Shown: piece after piece, positions 6,647 through 14,979 of the stretch
Layout: the number at the start of each line of letters is the position of its first letter
Position numbering within the stretch: position 1 is the first letter of the stretch
From: a virus
Virus record (IMG/VR): IMGVR_UViG_3300046171_000007
Span: 1 to 53,508 of that record
Direction: 5' to 3' (one strand)
DNA: 53,508 nucleotides
Translations under genes and position numbers: made by a program
Notes under the pieces: generated by a model
Told to the model about the DNA's origin: nothing
What the model saw: only the letters and a program-made list of their open reading frames with translations
The model's database searches: none

Positions 6647-6925
6647 ATGGCACGTGTCGCTAAAAAAGCCCCCGCAAAAAAGAAAACCGCATCGGCTAGA
6701 ACGCAAAAGAAATCGACTGGAAAGGTTAGCCTTGCGCCGGGGGGTTCGGTACCAAGCAAATCTAGAGTTAACCAAGCTGGCAACTATACTAAGCCCACAA
6801 TGAGAAAGAACCTATTTAATAAGATTAAAGCAGGTGGCAAAGGTGGCAATCCAGGCCAGTGGTCTGCACGTAAGGCGCAGATGCTTGCGAAACAATACAA
6901 AGCCAAAGGGGGCGGCTACAGATAA
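6647..6925 (+). CDS. Small basic protein with conserved GNPGQWSARKAQM motif
   Basis: The 92-residue product has a Lys/Ala-rich N-terminal third resembling a histone tail, then YTKPTMRKNLFNKIKAGGKGG and GNPGQWSARKAQMLAKQYK. That C-terminal block is conserved in many phage and giant-virus proteins of unknown function, to my knowledge. AGGAG stands just before the ATG. It may bind DNA in the virion. Confidence 0.65.
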   Translation: MARVAKKAPAKKKTASARTQKKSTGKVSLAPGGSVPSKSRVNQAGNYTKPTMRKNLFNKIKAGGKGGNPGQWSARKAQMLAKQYKAKGGGYR

Positions 6926-6927
6926 AA

Positions 6928-7116
6928 ATGAAACACGTCTTTCTCCTGTTCGTCTTTCTTGGCTTGGGAGAAGACAAACGTCAGGTTAGCAAGGACATGT
7001 ATTTCCGTGACCTGAATGATTGTGTTTGGTATGCACAGATGCTTCATAAGCAGGGCAAGAATATAACAGCATACTGCTTGCCCAAGTTAGTGAATAAAGA
7101 TATGGAGACGTACTGA
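6928..7116 (+). CDS. Small exported protein
   Basis: The 62-residue product begins MKHVFLLFVFLGLG, a short hydrophobic segment that could be a signal peptide or anchor, followed by a polar region with two cysteines. Its stop overlaps the next start. It lies among other small envelope-associated proteins ahead of the lysis genes. Function unknown. Confidence 0.55.
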   Translation: MKHVFLLFVFLGLGEDKRQVSKDMYFRDLNDCVWYAQMLHKQGKNITAYCLPKLVNKDMETY

Positions 7117-7547
7117 TGCTTGCTGAACTTGCCGCAGCTAATGCCGCATTCGCTGTAATCAAGACAGCGGTACAGAATGGTAAGGACATTGCTGCAGCTG
7201 GCAGTGCCATTGCTAAGTTCGTTGGGGCAAAGCAAGACCTAGAACGTAAGTCTCTGAAAAAGGGTGGCGGTTCTGATCTAGAAGAGTTCATGGCCCTTGA
7301 ACAGATACGGGAACAGGAAGAGCAACTAAAGCAGCTTATGATATACACAGGCCGTCCGGGTCTGTGGCATGACTGGCAGAGGTTTCAGGCAAAGGCACGT
7401 GTAGCTAGAAAAGAAGCAGAAGAAGAAACTAGGCGTAAGCGCAAGCAATATTTTGAAATAGCCATCATTACATTTTTACTTATTGTAGGTTTGAGTGTGC
7501 TTGCTGCTATTGTACTACTGGCACTACATGCACAGGGAAAATTATAA
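7116..7547 (+). CDS. Coiled-coil protein with C-terminal transmembrane helix
   Basis: The 143-residue protein has an Ala-rich N-terminus, a charged helical middle (residues about 60-108, with EEETRRKRKQ at the end) and one strong transmembrane helix at about 110-138 (IAIITFLLIVGLSVLAAIVL). The layout resembles a holin-associated or spanin-like membrane protein, without a diagnostic motif. Its stop overlaps the next start. Confidence 0.6.
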   Translation: MLAELAAANAAFAVIKTAVQNGKDIAAAGSAIAKFVGAKQDLERKSLKKGGGSDLEEFMALEQIREQEEQLKQLMIYTGRPGLWHDWQRFQAKARVARKEAEEETRRKRKQYFEIAIITFLLIVGLSVLAAIVLLALHAQGKL

Positions 7548-7792
7548 TGTCACTTGCTAAATCACAAAAAAGTCTGAAGCGTTGGACGAAGCAGAAGTGG
7601 CGTACTAAGTCGGGCAAACCTTCTGGCAAGACAGGTGAGAGGTATCTTCCTGAGAAAGCCATCAAGTCACTGAGTTCTGCAGAGTATGCAGCAACGACAC
7701 GAGCAAAGAGGAAAGGCACACGTGCTGGAAAACAATTTGTACGACAGCCTAAGTCGATTGCAAAAAAGACTGCAAGATTCCGCAGAAGCTAA
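7547..7792 (+). CDS. DUF5872-like basic protein
   Basis: The 81-residue, strongly basic product matches the DUF5872 pattern as I recall it: SLKRWTKQKWRTKSGK, then RYLPEKAIKSLS, TRAKRKGT, GKQFV and a final AKKTARF. The family occurs in phages and large DNA viruses and its role is unknown. The gene overlaps the next one by 71 bases. Confidence 0.65.
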   Translation: MSLAKSQKSLKRWTKQKWRTKSGKPSGKTGERYLPEKAIKSLSSAEYAATTRAKRKGTRAGKQFVRQPKSIAKKTARFRRS

Positions 7793-7904
7793 TGGCATTC
7801 GGCTACTGAAAGAGGACGTGCCAGATTGGGAAGATAGACTGGCATTGATACAAAGTTATATAGAGGTGAAATATGCTGACCGCGCTGATAGGACCGATTG
7901 CTAA
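7722..7904 (+). CDS. Small acidic protein overlapping its neighbours
   Basis: The 60-residue product starts at GTG 7722, which has GAGGAAAG about six bases upstream; an in-frame ATG at 7686 has no ribosome site. The sequence is helical and charged, with EDVPDWEDRLALIQSYIEVKY near the end. It overlaps the DUF5872-like gene upstream and the holin gene downstream, which is dense even for this genome. Function unknown. Confidence 0.55.
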   Translation: MLENNLYDSLSRLQKRLQDSAEANGIRLLKEDVPDWEDRLALIQSYIEVKYADRADRTDC

Positions 7905-8256
7905 TCTGGCTGGTACGTGGCTGGAGGGCAAGGTTGAAAAAACAAAAGCTGAAACAGGGGCCAAGGTCGCTAAGGCACGTGCTGAAGCAACTATCATGGA
8001 GAAGAAGGCTACGGGTGAAATTGATTGGGACATTGCTATGGCTGAAGGTAGTAAGCACTCGTGGAAAGACGAATGGCTGACTATTCTGTTTAGTGTCCCG
8101 CTTATCCTAGCATTTATTCCTGGCATGGAGGGTGTTGTACAGAATGGCTTTGACCAACTCAGTTCGATGCCTGAATGGTATCAATATTCCTTGGGCGTCA
8201 TCGTTGCCGCTTCTTTTGGCGTACGTTCAGCTACAAAATTCTTTGGTAAGAAATAA
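7873..8256 (+). CDS. Holin, three-TM gene-transfer-agent type
   Basis: The 127-residue protein has a hydrophobic N-terminal segment, a long charged helix (Lys/Ala/Glu rich, about 17-55), then SWKDEW and two transmembrane helices at about 71-85 and 105-120, ending in basic residues. This fits the three-TM holin family linked to gene-transfer-agent release. It would permeabilise the inner membrane for the lysozyme two genes downstream. A positively charged tail and coupling to the next gene by TAATGG support the cassette. Confidence 0.7.
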   Translation: MLTALIGPIANLAGTWLEGKVEKTKAETGAKVAKARAEATIMEKKATGEIDWDIAMAEGSKHSWKDEWLTILFSVPLILAFIPGMEGVVQNGFDQLSSMPEWYQYSLGVIVAASFGVRSATKFFGKK

Positions 8257-8459
8257 TGGCAGAACTAACAATGGAACGGATGCTGAAGTGGAAGATACTT
8301 CCGCGTCTGATGATGTTGGGAATGTCATTATCAGCATGGCGGGTAGTTGAGTGGTTTATGACGTTGCCCGACCCTACGTCACAGCAAGCCGCATTGGTTA
8401 GTGTAGTAACAGGTGCTATGACTGGTGCCTTTGCCGTGTGGATGGGACACGAGAAATGA
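8256..8459 (+). CDS. Small two-helix membrane protein in the lysis cassette
   Basis: The 67-residue protein has two predicted transmembrane segments, about residues 18-35 and 45-62, with a short polar turn. It lies between the three-TM holin and the lysozyme, overlapping the latter by four bases (ATGA). A second holin or antiholin is the obvious possibility, but the sequence alone does not decide. Confidence 0.6.
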   Translation: MAELTMERMLKWKILPRLMMLGMSLSAWRVVEWFMTLPDPTSQQAALVSVVTGAMTGAFAVWMGHEK

Positions 8460-8941
8460 AATATAATAAAGACGATCTAATTCAAAAGCTGATTAGCCAC
8501 GAGGGTCTACGTCTTGAGGTGTATCAAGATACGCTGGGCATCAATACGATTGGCATCGGCAGGAATCTAGATGATCGAGGTATCTCTAAGGATGAACTGG
8601 ACTGGATGGACTATCCATCTATTGACTATGTTTTTTCTGATGGTATCACTGAAGCTGATGCCATGTACCTCGCACAGAATGACGTACAGATTGTCGAAGA
8701 TGAACTGTTACGTGCGCACCCTTGCGTATACAGATTAGACGCTGTACGTCAGCTTATCTTGGTAGATATGGCTTTCAATATGGGTGTGCCGCGTTTGTGT
8801 AAGTTCAAAAAGATGTGGGCAGCTGTTCACGAAAATAAATTTGACATCGCGGCAAAAGAAATGCTTGACAGCAGGTGGGCAAATCAGGTAAAATCACGGG
8901 CAGTGAAGTTGGCCAATGCCATGCACAACGGTGAGTTCTGA
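8456..8941 (+). CDS. Endolysin, GH24 T4-type lysozyme
   Basis: The 161-residue muramidase cleaves peptidoglycan glycan strands at lysis. From ATG 8456 the catalytic triad is E16 (HEGLRLEVYQD), D25 and T31, with the same 9- and 6-residue spacings as E11, D20 and T26 of T4 lysozyme; GIGRNL follows. There is no signal peptide, so it depends on a holin. An upstream in-frame ATG at 8438 lies inside the previous gene; the ATGA overlap at 8456 is preferred. Confidence 0.9.
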   Translation: MKYNKDDLIQKLISHEGLRLEVYQDTLGINTIGIGRNLDDRGISKDELDWMDYPSIDYVFSDGITEADAMYLAQNDVQIVEDELLRAHPCVYRLDAVRQLILVDMAFNMGVPRLCKFKKMWAAVHENKFDIAAKEMLDSRWANQVKSRAVKLANAMHNGEF

Positions 8942-8985
8942 TGTGGCCATATAACGAGGAAGAGTGGAAATGGCTAGACAGCTAA
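8941..8985 (+). CDS. Possible 14-residue Trp-rich micropeptide
   Basis: An ATG overlapping the lysozyme stop (TGATG at 8939-8943) opens a 14-codon frame, MWPYNEEEWKWLDS, with three Trp residues. It overlaps the start of the terminase small subunit and contains that gene's ribosome site. It may be translated for coupling only. Without comparative data it is weakly supported. Confidence 0.3.
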   Translation: MWPYNEEEWKWLDS

Positions 8986-9344
8986 ACGAAAGACAGCAGA
9001 AGTTCCTTGAGGTACTGTTTGAGGACGCGGGTGGTGACATGGTGCTTGCCAAGAAGATGGCAGGTTACTCTGATACCTCTAGCACGACTGCTATAATCAA
9101 GGGTCTGAAAGAGGAAATTCTAGAGGCCACCCAGATGTACATGGCACGTAATGCGCCAAAGGCTGCAATGGCTATGACCGGCGCACTGTACGACCCGACT
9201 GAACTTGGCATTCGTGACAAGATGTCTGCCGCCAAGGAACTGCTTGACCGTGTAGGTCTGGTCAAGACTGAGAAGATGCAGGTGGAAGCAACCGGCGGTG
9301 TTATGCTGATGCCACCGAAAGCCGCAGTAGAGGAGGATGACTGA
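8970..9344 (+). CDS. terS: Terminase small subunit
   Basis: The 124-residue protein would recognise phage DNA and load the large subunit. The N-terminus (LNERQQKFLEVLFEDAGGD, then a helix-turn-helix-like AKKMAGYSDTSS) is typical of small terminases of marine podoviruses. The C-terminal part includes DPTELGIRDKMSAAKELLDR and an acidic end. ATG 8970 is favoured over GTG 8964 because GAGGAAGAG lies seven bases before it. The large subunit follows four genes downstream. Confidence 0.75.
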   Translation: MARQLNERQQKFLEVLFEDAGGDMVLAKKMAGYSDTSSTTAIIKGLKEEILEATQMYMARNAPKAAMAMTGALYDPTELGIRDKMSAAKELLDRVGLVKTEKMQVEATGGVMLMPPKAAVEEDD

Positions 9345-9955
9345 TGCAGGGCAAAATTAAAGCGACTATGAAACTTGCAGATTTTTTAGCGCAAGCTACT
9401 GGACGACAACTTAATAGGCTAGGCGACAAACTTGGTATGAATAAAGATATCTTGGATGGTATGTCTGAGAATCAAGTAAAGGGTGCTATTCTTGATGAAA
9501 GTCAAAAATACATGCGTAATAAACGTAAGAATATTAATCGGCGTGTTGGTGCTGCTGCCGCTGGTGGTGCTGCCACCTATGGCGTCGTTGACTTTATTCA
9601 TGATATGCTTGGTATCTCTTCCGTTGCTGATGGCACCCTGTCAGCTGCTGAACGATCAAAAGGAACTGACGAAAAATTTGGGGAAAAGACTAAACCAACG
9701 GCACCACGCGAAAGTAAAAAAGATGACATGCCAAAGTCAAAGCCCAAACCCAAGCCCAAACGTAAGCCTATGCCAAAAACCCTGCCGAAGCCAAAGCCAA
9801 AGCGGCAAAAGAAAGAAGATTCTGGCGTAACCTTCCAGTTTGAAACTGTAAATAAAAACAAAGGCGGTTCTGTCACAAAATCTAGCAAAGGCGCACAAGA
9901 CTTCCGTAAAGGCGGTATGGTCCTGTCAACTGTGGACAACCGCAAGAAGCGATGA
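9344..9955 (+). CDS. Lys/Pro-rich protein, unknown function
   Basis: The 203-residue protein has a helical N-terminal domain (to about residue 65), an Ala/Gly-rich stretch that could insert in a membrane (GAAAAGGAATYGVVDFI), then a low-complexity K-P repeat (KSKPKPKPKRKP...) at about 125-155 and a basic tail with two GG turns. It sits between the terminase subunits. A virion or DNA-binding role is a guess from its composition. Confidence 0.6.
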   Translation: MQGKIKATMKLADFLAQATGRQLNRLGDKLGMNKDILDGMSENQVKGAILDESQKYMRNKRKNINRRVGAAAAGGAATYGVVDFIHDMLGISSVADGTLSAAERSKGTDEKFGEKTKPTAPRESKKDDMPKSKPKPKPKRKPMPKTLPKPKPKRQKKEDSGVTFQFETVNKNKGGSVTKSSKGAQDFRKGGMVLSTVDNRKKR

Positions 9956-10158
9956 CTAGTTTTATTAATTGGAATGCTCCAATTAAAGAAGGTAGGAAAA
10001 ACGATATGTGTCCTAGTTGTTTTTCTAAAGGACTAAAAAGAAAAGGTAGGCACAGAAGAATTTGCACAGAGTGCAATTCCATGTTTATTAACCCAAACAG
10101 AAAAAGAAATGACACGCAGCGCAGGGCGGTGGAAGCTACCACAGCCAACAGACATTAA
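9952..10158 (+). CDS. Small zinc-ribbon protein
   Basis: The 68-residue protein carries CPSC at about residues 20-23 and CTEC at about 39-42, an 18-residue spacing typical of a zinc ribbon, inside a strongly basic context. Such proteins usually bind nucleic acid. It overlaps the previous gene by four bases and the next by 50. Its place between terS and terL suggests a packaging or late regulatory role, not proven. Confidence 0.6.
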   Translation: MTSFINWNAPIKEGRKNDMCPSCFSKGLKRKGRHRRICTECNSMFINPNRKRNDTQRRAVEATTANRH

Positions 10159-10510
10159 AGAAGAAAACGAGTGGGTGCAGATACCTCGCATTGCAAGGAC
10201 TGTCCCATTCGGTTATAAGCAAAACGAAGAAGACCCCGACATTCTTGACCCTATTCCAGTTGAATTAGACTTGCTGGAGAAGGCACGTAGGCACGTAAAT
10301 CAGTATTCCTACCGTGAGGTGGCCAATTGGTTGAGTGCAAATACTGGACGATACATTTCGCACGTGGGATTAAGAAAACGGTTAGGTAATGAAAAACAAC
10401 GTAAGAACCAAGCTGCAAGCCTCCGCAAGTGGGCAGAATATGCGGAAAAGGCAATCGCCAAAGCGAAAGCCCTTGAAGAAGAAAGAACCGGAGCAAAAGC
10501 CAACGGTTAG
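10109..10510 (+). CDS. Helix-turn-helix-like protein ahead of terL
   Basis: The 133-residue protein has a conserved-looking N-terminus (WVQIPRIARTVPFGY, EDPDILDPIPVELDLLEKA), then YSYREVANWLSANTGRYISHVGLRKRL, which looks like a resolvase-type helix-turn-helix, then a charged helix. A DNA-binding role in packaging or late control is likely. It overlaps the start region of the large terminase gene, so the two are translated together. Confidence 0.65.
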   Translation: MTRSAGRWKLPQPTDIKEENEWVQIPRIARTVPFGYKQNEEDPDILDPIPVELDLLEKARRHVNQYSYREVANWLSANTGRYISHVGLRKRLGNEKQRKNQAASLRKWAEYAEKAIAKAKALEEERTGAKANG

Positions 10511-11198
10511 CATAGAAGACGTTTCATATGAAACAGAAGCTATTGAAGAACATGCTAACGTACTGTTTAAGCCTAACCCCGGACCACAGACAGAGTTTCT
10601 TGCCGCAGCGGAACGTGAAGTTCTTTACGGCGGCAGTGCAGGGGGCGGTAAGTCATACGCAATGCTTGCTGACCCACTGCGTTACATGGGACATCCGCAA
10701 TTTAGTGGACTCCTGCTACGACACACAACAGAAGAATTGAGGGAACTCATATTCAAGTCGCAGGAGTTGTACCCAAAAATCTGGCCAGGCATTAAGTGGT
10801 CAGAACGAAAGATGCAGTGGACCGCGCCATCTGGCGCAAGGTTGTGGATGTCATATCTCGACAGAGATGATGATGTCTTGCGTTATCAGGGTCTGGCATT
10901 TAGCTGGATAGGCTTTGACGAGTTGACACAATGGGCCACACCATACGCATGGAACTACATGCGATCTCGTCTACGGTCCACTGCACCTGACTTGCCTATC
11001 TTCATGAGGGCTACAACTAACCCCGGAGGACGGGGGCATCACTGGGTCAAGAAGATGTTTATTGATCCAGCCCCGTACAATAAGTCGTTTGATGCAACAG
11101 ACCTTGAAACTGGTGAAGTACTGAAGTATCCAGCCTGGACACCAAAAGGCAGGAAAGTCTTTGTTCAAGCGGCGATTTATTCCCGCAAGGCTTGCTGA
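10389..11198 (+). CDS. terL: Terminase large subunit, ATPase half (frame broken)
   Basis: This half holds the packaging motor ATPase: Walker A YGGSAGGGKS, an adenine-binding region with RYQGLAF, and Walker B WIGFDEL, followed by the coupling motif TTNPGG. The frame ends at 11198 in missense residues after about position 11145. The terminase continues in the +1 frame from 11161, and one extra base in 11140-11172 explains the break. The start may be ATG 10389 or TTG 10473; the latter removes a basic leader. Confidence 0.85.
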   Translation: MKNNVRTKLQASASGQNMRKRQSPKRKPLKKKEPEQKPTVSIEDVSYETEAIEEHANVLFKPNPGPQTEFLAAAEREVLYGGSAGGGKSYAMLADPLRYMGHPQFSGLLLRHTTEELRELIFKSQELYPKIWPGIKWSERKMQWTAPSGARLWMSYLDRDDDVLRYQGLAFSWIGFDELTQWATPYAWNYMRSRLRSTAPDLPIFMRATTNPGGRGHHWVKKMFIDPAPYNKSFDATDLETGEVLKYPAWTPKGRKVFVQAAIYSRKAC

Positions 11199-11949
11199 CA
11201 ATCCTTACCTATCCGAATCAGGTGACTACGAAGCAATGCTTCTGTCACTACCAGAGCAACAGAGAAGGCAACTTCTTGATGGTGATTGGGATATTAAAGA
11301 GGGTGCAGCCTTTACGGAGTTTGACCGCACTATTCATGTGGTTGATCCTTTCCCCATTCCTAATAATTGGGTTAAGTTTAGGGCTTGCGATTACGGCTAC
11401 GGTTCATATAGCGGGGTTCTGTGGTTTGCTGTTAGTCCTTCTGAGCAACTTATTGTATACCGTGAGCATTACGTGTCAAAAGTTTTGGCGACGGATTTGG
11501 CAGAACAAATCTTGGAACTTGAGTCAGGTGATGGCAATATTAAGTACGGTGTCCTTGATAGTTCTCTTTGGCATAAGCGCGGCGATACTGGCCCTAGCTT
11601 GGCAGAACAGATGATTATGAAAGGGTGTCGTTGGCGTCCATCAGACAGAAGCAAAGGCAGTCGTGTAGCTGGCAAGAACGAAATTCATAGGCGTTTACAG
11701 GTAGACGAATTTACAGAGGAACCTAGACTTGTATTCTTTAATAGCTGCACAAATGTCATATCACAGTTACCGGCCCTCCCGATTGATAAAAAGAATCCAG
11801 AGGACATTGACACACATAGTGAAGACCACTTGTATGATGCCCTGAGATATGGTATAATGTCAAGACCAAGGTTTAGCATATTTGACTATGATCCTATGGG
11901 ACGCCCATCAGGTGGTATGCAGGTAGCAGACTCCACATTCGGATACTAA
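11161..11949 (+). CDS. terL: Terminase large subunit, nuclease half (frame broken)
   Basis: This is the continuation of the packaging terminase. It opens with FKRRFIPARLADNPYL, the conserved linker before the RNase H-like nuclease, then acidic residues of the active site at FRACDYGYGS, YGVLDSS and EDHLYDALRYG. The nuclease cuts concatemers during headful or site-specific packaging. The listed start is a TTG that is probably not used; the piece is part of one polypeptide of about 500 residues with the ORF ending at 11198. Confidence 0.85.
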   Translation: MFKRRFIPARLADNPYLSESGDYEAMLLSLPEQQRRQLLDGDWDIKEGAAFTEFDRTIHVVDPFPIPNNWVKFRACDYGYGSYSGVLWFAVSPSEQLIVYREHYVSKVLATDLAEQILELESGDGNIKYGVLDSSLWHKRGDTGPSLAEQMIMKGCRWRPSDRSKGSRVAGKNEIHRRLQVDEFTEEPRLVFFNSCTNVISQLPALPIDKKNPEDIDTHSEDHLYDALRYGIMSRPRFSIFDYDPMGRPSGGMQVADSTFGY

Positions 11950-11959
11950 GGAAATTAAT

Positions 11960-14098
11960 ATGGAAGAAGATGACATTCTAATCGAAGACGATTCAATCGC
12001 ATTGGATGACTCTGATGATAGTGATGCCGAAGATATTGGCGTATCTTCCATCATTGATTTTATTCAGGACCGATACAACAAGGCTGAAGACTATCGGTAC
12101 AACGACGAAGAACGCTGGCTGAAAGCGTATCGCAATTACCGTGGCTTGTATGGCCCAGATGTTCAGTTCACCGAAACAGAAAAGTCTCGCGTCTTTATTA
12201 AGATTACCAAGACCAAGACGCTGGCAGCGTATGGCCAGATTACTGACGTACTGTTTGCCAACAGTCGCTTTCCTCTTTCTATTGAACCTACAGAACTCCC
12301 AGAGGGCGTTGTAGAAAATGTACACTTTGATCCGCAAGCACCTGACATGGGTGCCGGTGGTCCAGAGATGGCCAGCCCCTACGGCTTTGCAGGTGACGGT
12401 ATGCAGCTTCCAGCGGGTGCTACAGAGAAGACCCTGCTGGACATGCTTGGCCCACTACAGGAAAAGCTGGACCCTGTTCAGGACAAGCTGAAGGAAGGTC
12501 CGGGTGCGACACCTACGGCTGTGACATTCAGCCCCGCAATGGTTGCGGCCAAGAAGATGCAGAAGAAGATTCATGACCAGCTGGAAGAGTCTAGCGCAAC
12601 CAAGTATCTGCGCAGCACGGCATTCGAGATGGCACTGTTTGGCACGGGCGTAATGAAGGGTCCGTTTGCTGTAGACAAAGAGTATCCTAATTGGGATGAC
12701 GATGGCGAGTACGATCCGGTATTCAAGACGGTGCCGCAGGTTTCTCACGTATCTGTCTGGAACTTCTATCCAGACCCAGATGCTAACAATATGGACGAGG
12801 CACAGTTTGTCATTGAACGACATAAGATGTCTCGCACTCAGCTTCGTTCTTTGAAGAAGCGTCCCTACTTCCGTGGCACTGTCATTGATGAGGTTATCTC
12901 TCGCGGAGAAAACTATACCAAGAAGTATTGGGAAGATGATCTGTCCGACTATGCACCAGAGCATGGCATTGACCGCTTTGAGGTTCTTGAGTATTGGGGC
13001 ATGGTCGATGTTGAGATGCTCATGGAGCAGGGCGTAGACATTCCCAAAGACTTCCAAGAGTTTGACGAGTTACAAGCTAACGCATGGGTATGTAATGGCA
13101 AGCTGATCCGTCTGGTGCTTAATCCTTTCAAGCCGTCAAAGATTCCGTACATGGCTGCACCGTATGAACTCAATCCTTACAGCTTCTTTGGCGTAGGTAT
13201 TGCAGAGAACATGGACGACACGCAGACGTTGATGAACGGCTTCATGCGCATGGCTGTGGACAATGCCGTACTGTCAGGCAATCTGCTTATTGAGGTTGAT
13301 GAAACCAATCTGGTACCTGGCCAAGACCTGTCCGTATATCCGGGCAAGGTATTCCGTCGCCAAGGCGGTGCGCCGGGTCAGGCTATCTTTGGCACAAAGT
13401 ATCCTAATGTGTCACAAGAGAATATGATGATGTTTGATAAGGCACGTGTGCTGGCAGATGAAAGCACCGGCTTCCCGTCCTTTGCACACGGACAGACTGG
13501 TGTGTCCGGCGTAGGCCGTACAGCTAGTGGCATCTCCATGCTGATGGGTGCTGCACAGGGTTCTATCAAGAGTGTCATCAAGAATGTGGACGACTATCTG
13601 CTTCGTCCGCTAGGCGAAGGACTGTTCCGGTTCAACATGCAGTTTGACTTTGACCCTGAACTCAAAGGCGACCTTGAGGTAAAGGCACGTGGTACTGAAA
13701 GCCTGATGGCTAATGAGATTCGCAGTCAGCGTCTCATGCAGTTCCTGCAGATTGCAAGCAACCCAGCCCTCGCACCGTTTGCCAAGTTCCAGTATGTAAT
13801 CACAGAGATTGCAAAGTCTATGGACCTTGACCCCGACAAAGTTGTGAACAATATGAATGAAGCCGCCCTGCAAGCTGAGATACTTAAAGGGTTCCAAGCA
13901 CCGCTTCCAGAAGGGCCACCTGCTGCTCCTGCTGGCGCGGACGTTATGGACCCGACAGGTGCGGGTGGTGGAACAATGGGTGTAGGACAAGCACCAATAC
14001 CGGGTGAACAAGGATTTAGTGGAAATGGTGGACAAGGAATTGTACAGCAAGCTGAAGCCGCTGGTGGCCAACAACCGCCAGTGGACGCACTTCAGTAA
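11960..14098 (+). CDS. Portal protein
   Basis: The 712-residue protein forms the dodecameric ring at the capsid vertex through which DNA enters. Its size, the position directly after terL, an acidic N-terminus (EDDSIALDDSDDSDAED), RYNDEERWLKAYRNYRGLYG, and the conserved blocks YWGMVDVEML, PYMAAPYELNPYSFFGVGIAENMDDTQ-type and GRTASGISMLMGA all fit podovirus portals. The C-terminus is Gly/Pro/Gln-rich. The frame is intact. Confidence 0.85.
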   Translation: MEEDDILIEDDSIALDDSDDSDAEDIGVSSIIDFIQDRYNKAEDYRYNDEERWLKAYRNYRGLYGPDVQFTETEKSRVFIKITKTKTLAAYGQITDVLFANSRFPLSIEPTELPEGVVENVHFDPQAPDMGAGGPEMASPYGFAGDGMQLPAGATEKTLLDMLGPLQEKLDPVQDKLKEGPGATPTAVTFSPAMVAAKKMQKKIHDQLEESSATKYLRSTAFEMALFGTGVMKGPFAVDKEYPNWDDDGEYDPVFKTVPQVSHVSVWNFYPDPDANNMDEAQFVIERHKMSRTQLRSLKKRPYFRGTVIDEVISRGENYTKKYWEDDLSDYAPEHGIDRFEVLEYWGMVDVEMLMEQGVDIPKDFQEFDELQANAWVCNGKLIRLVLNPFKPSKIPYMAAPYELNPYSFFGVGIAENMDDTQTLMNGFMRMAVDNAVLSGNLLIEVDETNLVPGQDLSVYPGKVFRRQGGAPGQAIFGTKYPNVSQENMMMFDKARVLADESTGFPSFAHGQTGVSGVGRTASGISMLMGAAQGSIKSVIKNVDDYLLRPLGEGLFRFNMQFDFDPELKGDLEVKARGTESLMANEIRSQRLMQFLQIASNPALAPFAKFQYVITEIAKSMDLDPDKVVNNMNEAALQAEILKGFQAPLPEGPPAAPAGADVMDPTGAGGGTMGVGQAPIPGEQGFSGNGGQGIVQQAEAAGGQQPPVDALQ

Positions 14099-14243
14099 TT
14101 ATCTTGATGCGTTAATTGCAACGCACCAGAAGACTTTAGAACAAACAGACAATAATGTAGAGATACTCCGTGCGCAGGGTTCTATTTCTGTGCTACGTAA
14201 GATCAAGCGTCTCAGGGATGAAGTGAGTGAACTAGATGGCTGA
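14025..14243 (+). CDS. Small helical protein following the portal
   Basis: The 72-residue protein (79 if GTG 14004 is used) overlaps the portal 3' end in another frame and the next gene by eight bases. It is helical and charged, with ELYSKLKPLVANNRQWTHFSNYLDALI and a Leu-rich C-terminus suggesting a coiled coil. Proteins of this shape follow the portal in several marine podoviruses. Function unknown. Confidence 0.6.
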   Translation: MVDKELYSKLKPLVANNRQWTHFSNYLDALIATHQKTLEQTDNNVEILRAQGSISVLRKIKRLRDEVSELDG

Positions 14244-14979
14244 AGAGCAGGCACCAAACTTTCAGGGTATGCCACAGAGTGCGCGTACTAAAAAGTATAA
14301 TAAGTTATACGATACTCTGACAAGTCAGACCGTAGGTGATAGAAGTTTTGCTGACATGTATGGTGCCTTGCAGGAAGCAGAGGTAGGCGCATATAAGGAA
14401 AAGACTGGCTGGCCCTACATATTTACGGGTGCCTCTAAAAAGTCTTCCGCATTTGGTCCTTTGCAGATTACTTATAGCACAGCGTTGGACTATTTTTATC
14501 CGGGCGATAGCGAAACTGAAAAGCGCGATAATATGAAGGCCGGTAACTTTAAGGAAGGTTACACCCAGCTTCCCAGTGATGTCAAAAGCTACATTAAAGG
14601 TTTTATTGAACAAGGCATTAATAAACGTAATCGAAAGGGTGGTGTATACGGCAGCTATGGTGTTGGCGATATTTCTGCAGAAGACCATAAAAAACACTAT
14701 CCATTTTTGGCCGCAGTTCATGTAAATGAAAAGAAAAAACTTGCGGATGCAGATACGGTTCCCGCTTTTGTAAATGCACATTTTGGTGACATTCAAGAGG
14801 ACGATCCGCAGAAAGAGAATAAAGAACGGCAGCTGGCCAATCTACAAACAAAGGTTAGCGATACACTAGGTGTAACTGTACGGCCTGTCACAACAGATGT
14901 CGCAGAAGGCTTCTCTGAACCCGTCACTGTTACACCTGAACCAGAACCAAGCGCCAGAACCAAGCCCCGTAACACCTGA
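14236..14979 (+). CDS. Virion protein with transglycosylase-like N-terminus (piece 1)
   Basis: The first piece of a broken gene that runs to 15884. Residues about 35-80 read YGALQEAEVG ... SSAFGPLQIT, which resembles the catalytic Glu and the SxxFGxxQ block of lytic transglycosylases and lysozymes. A virion-borne muralytic domain would open the cell wall during DNA entry. The frame becomes missense near 14945, where one extra base in CCAAG shifts it; the next frame continues the Pro-rich linker. Confidence 0.6.
   Translation: MAEEQAPNFQGMPQSARTKKYNKLYDTLTSQTVGDRSFADMYGALQEAEVGAYKEKTGWPYIFTGASKKSSAFGPLQITYSTALDYFYPGDSETEKRDNMKAGNFKEGYTQLPSDVKSYIKGFIEQGINKRNRKGGVYGSYGVGDISAEDHKKHYPFLAAVHVNEKKKLADADTVPAFVNAHFGDIQEDDPQKENKERQLANLQTKVSDTLGVTVRPVTTDVAEGFSEPVTVTPEPEPSARTKPRNT

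Noticed and set aside
11140-11200. Programmed +1 frameshift in terL
   Set aside because: No slippery heptamer or stimulatory structure is evident, and the same kind of one-base break occurs in many unrelated genes here.
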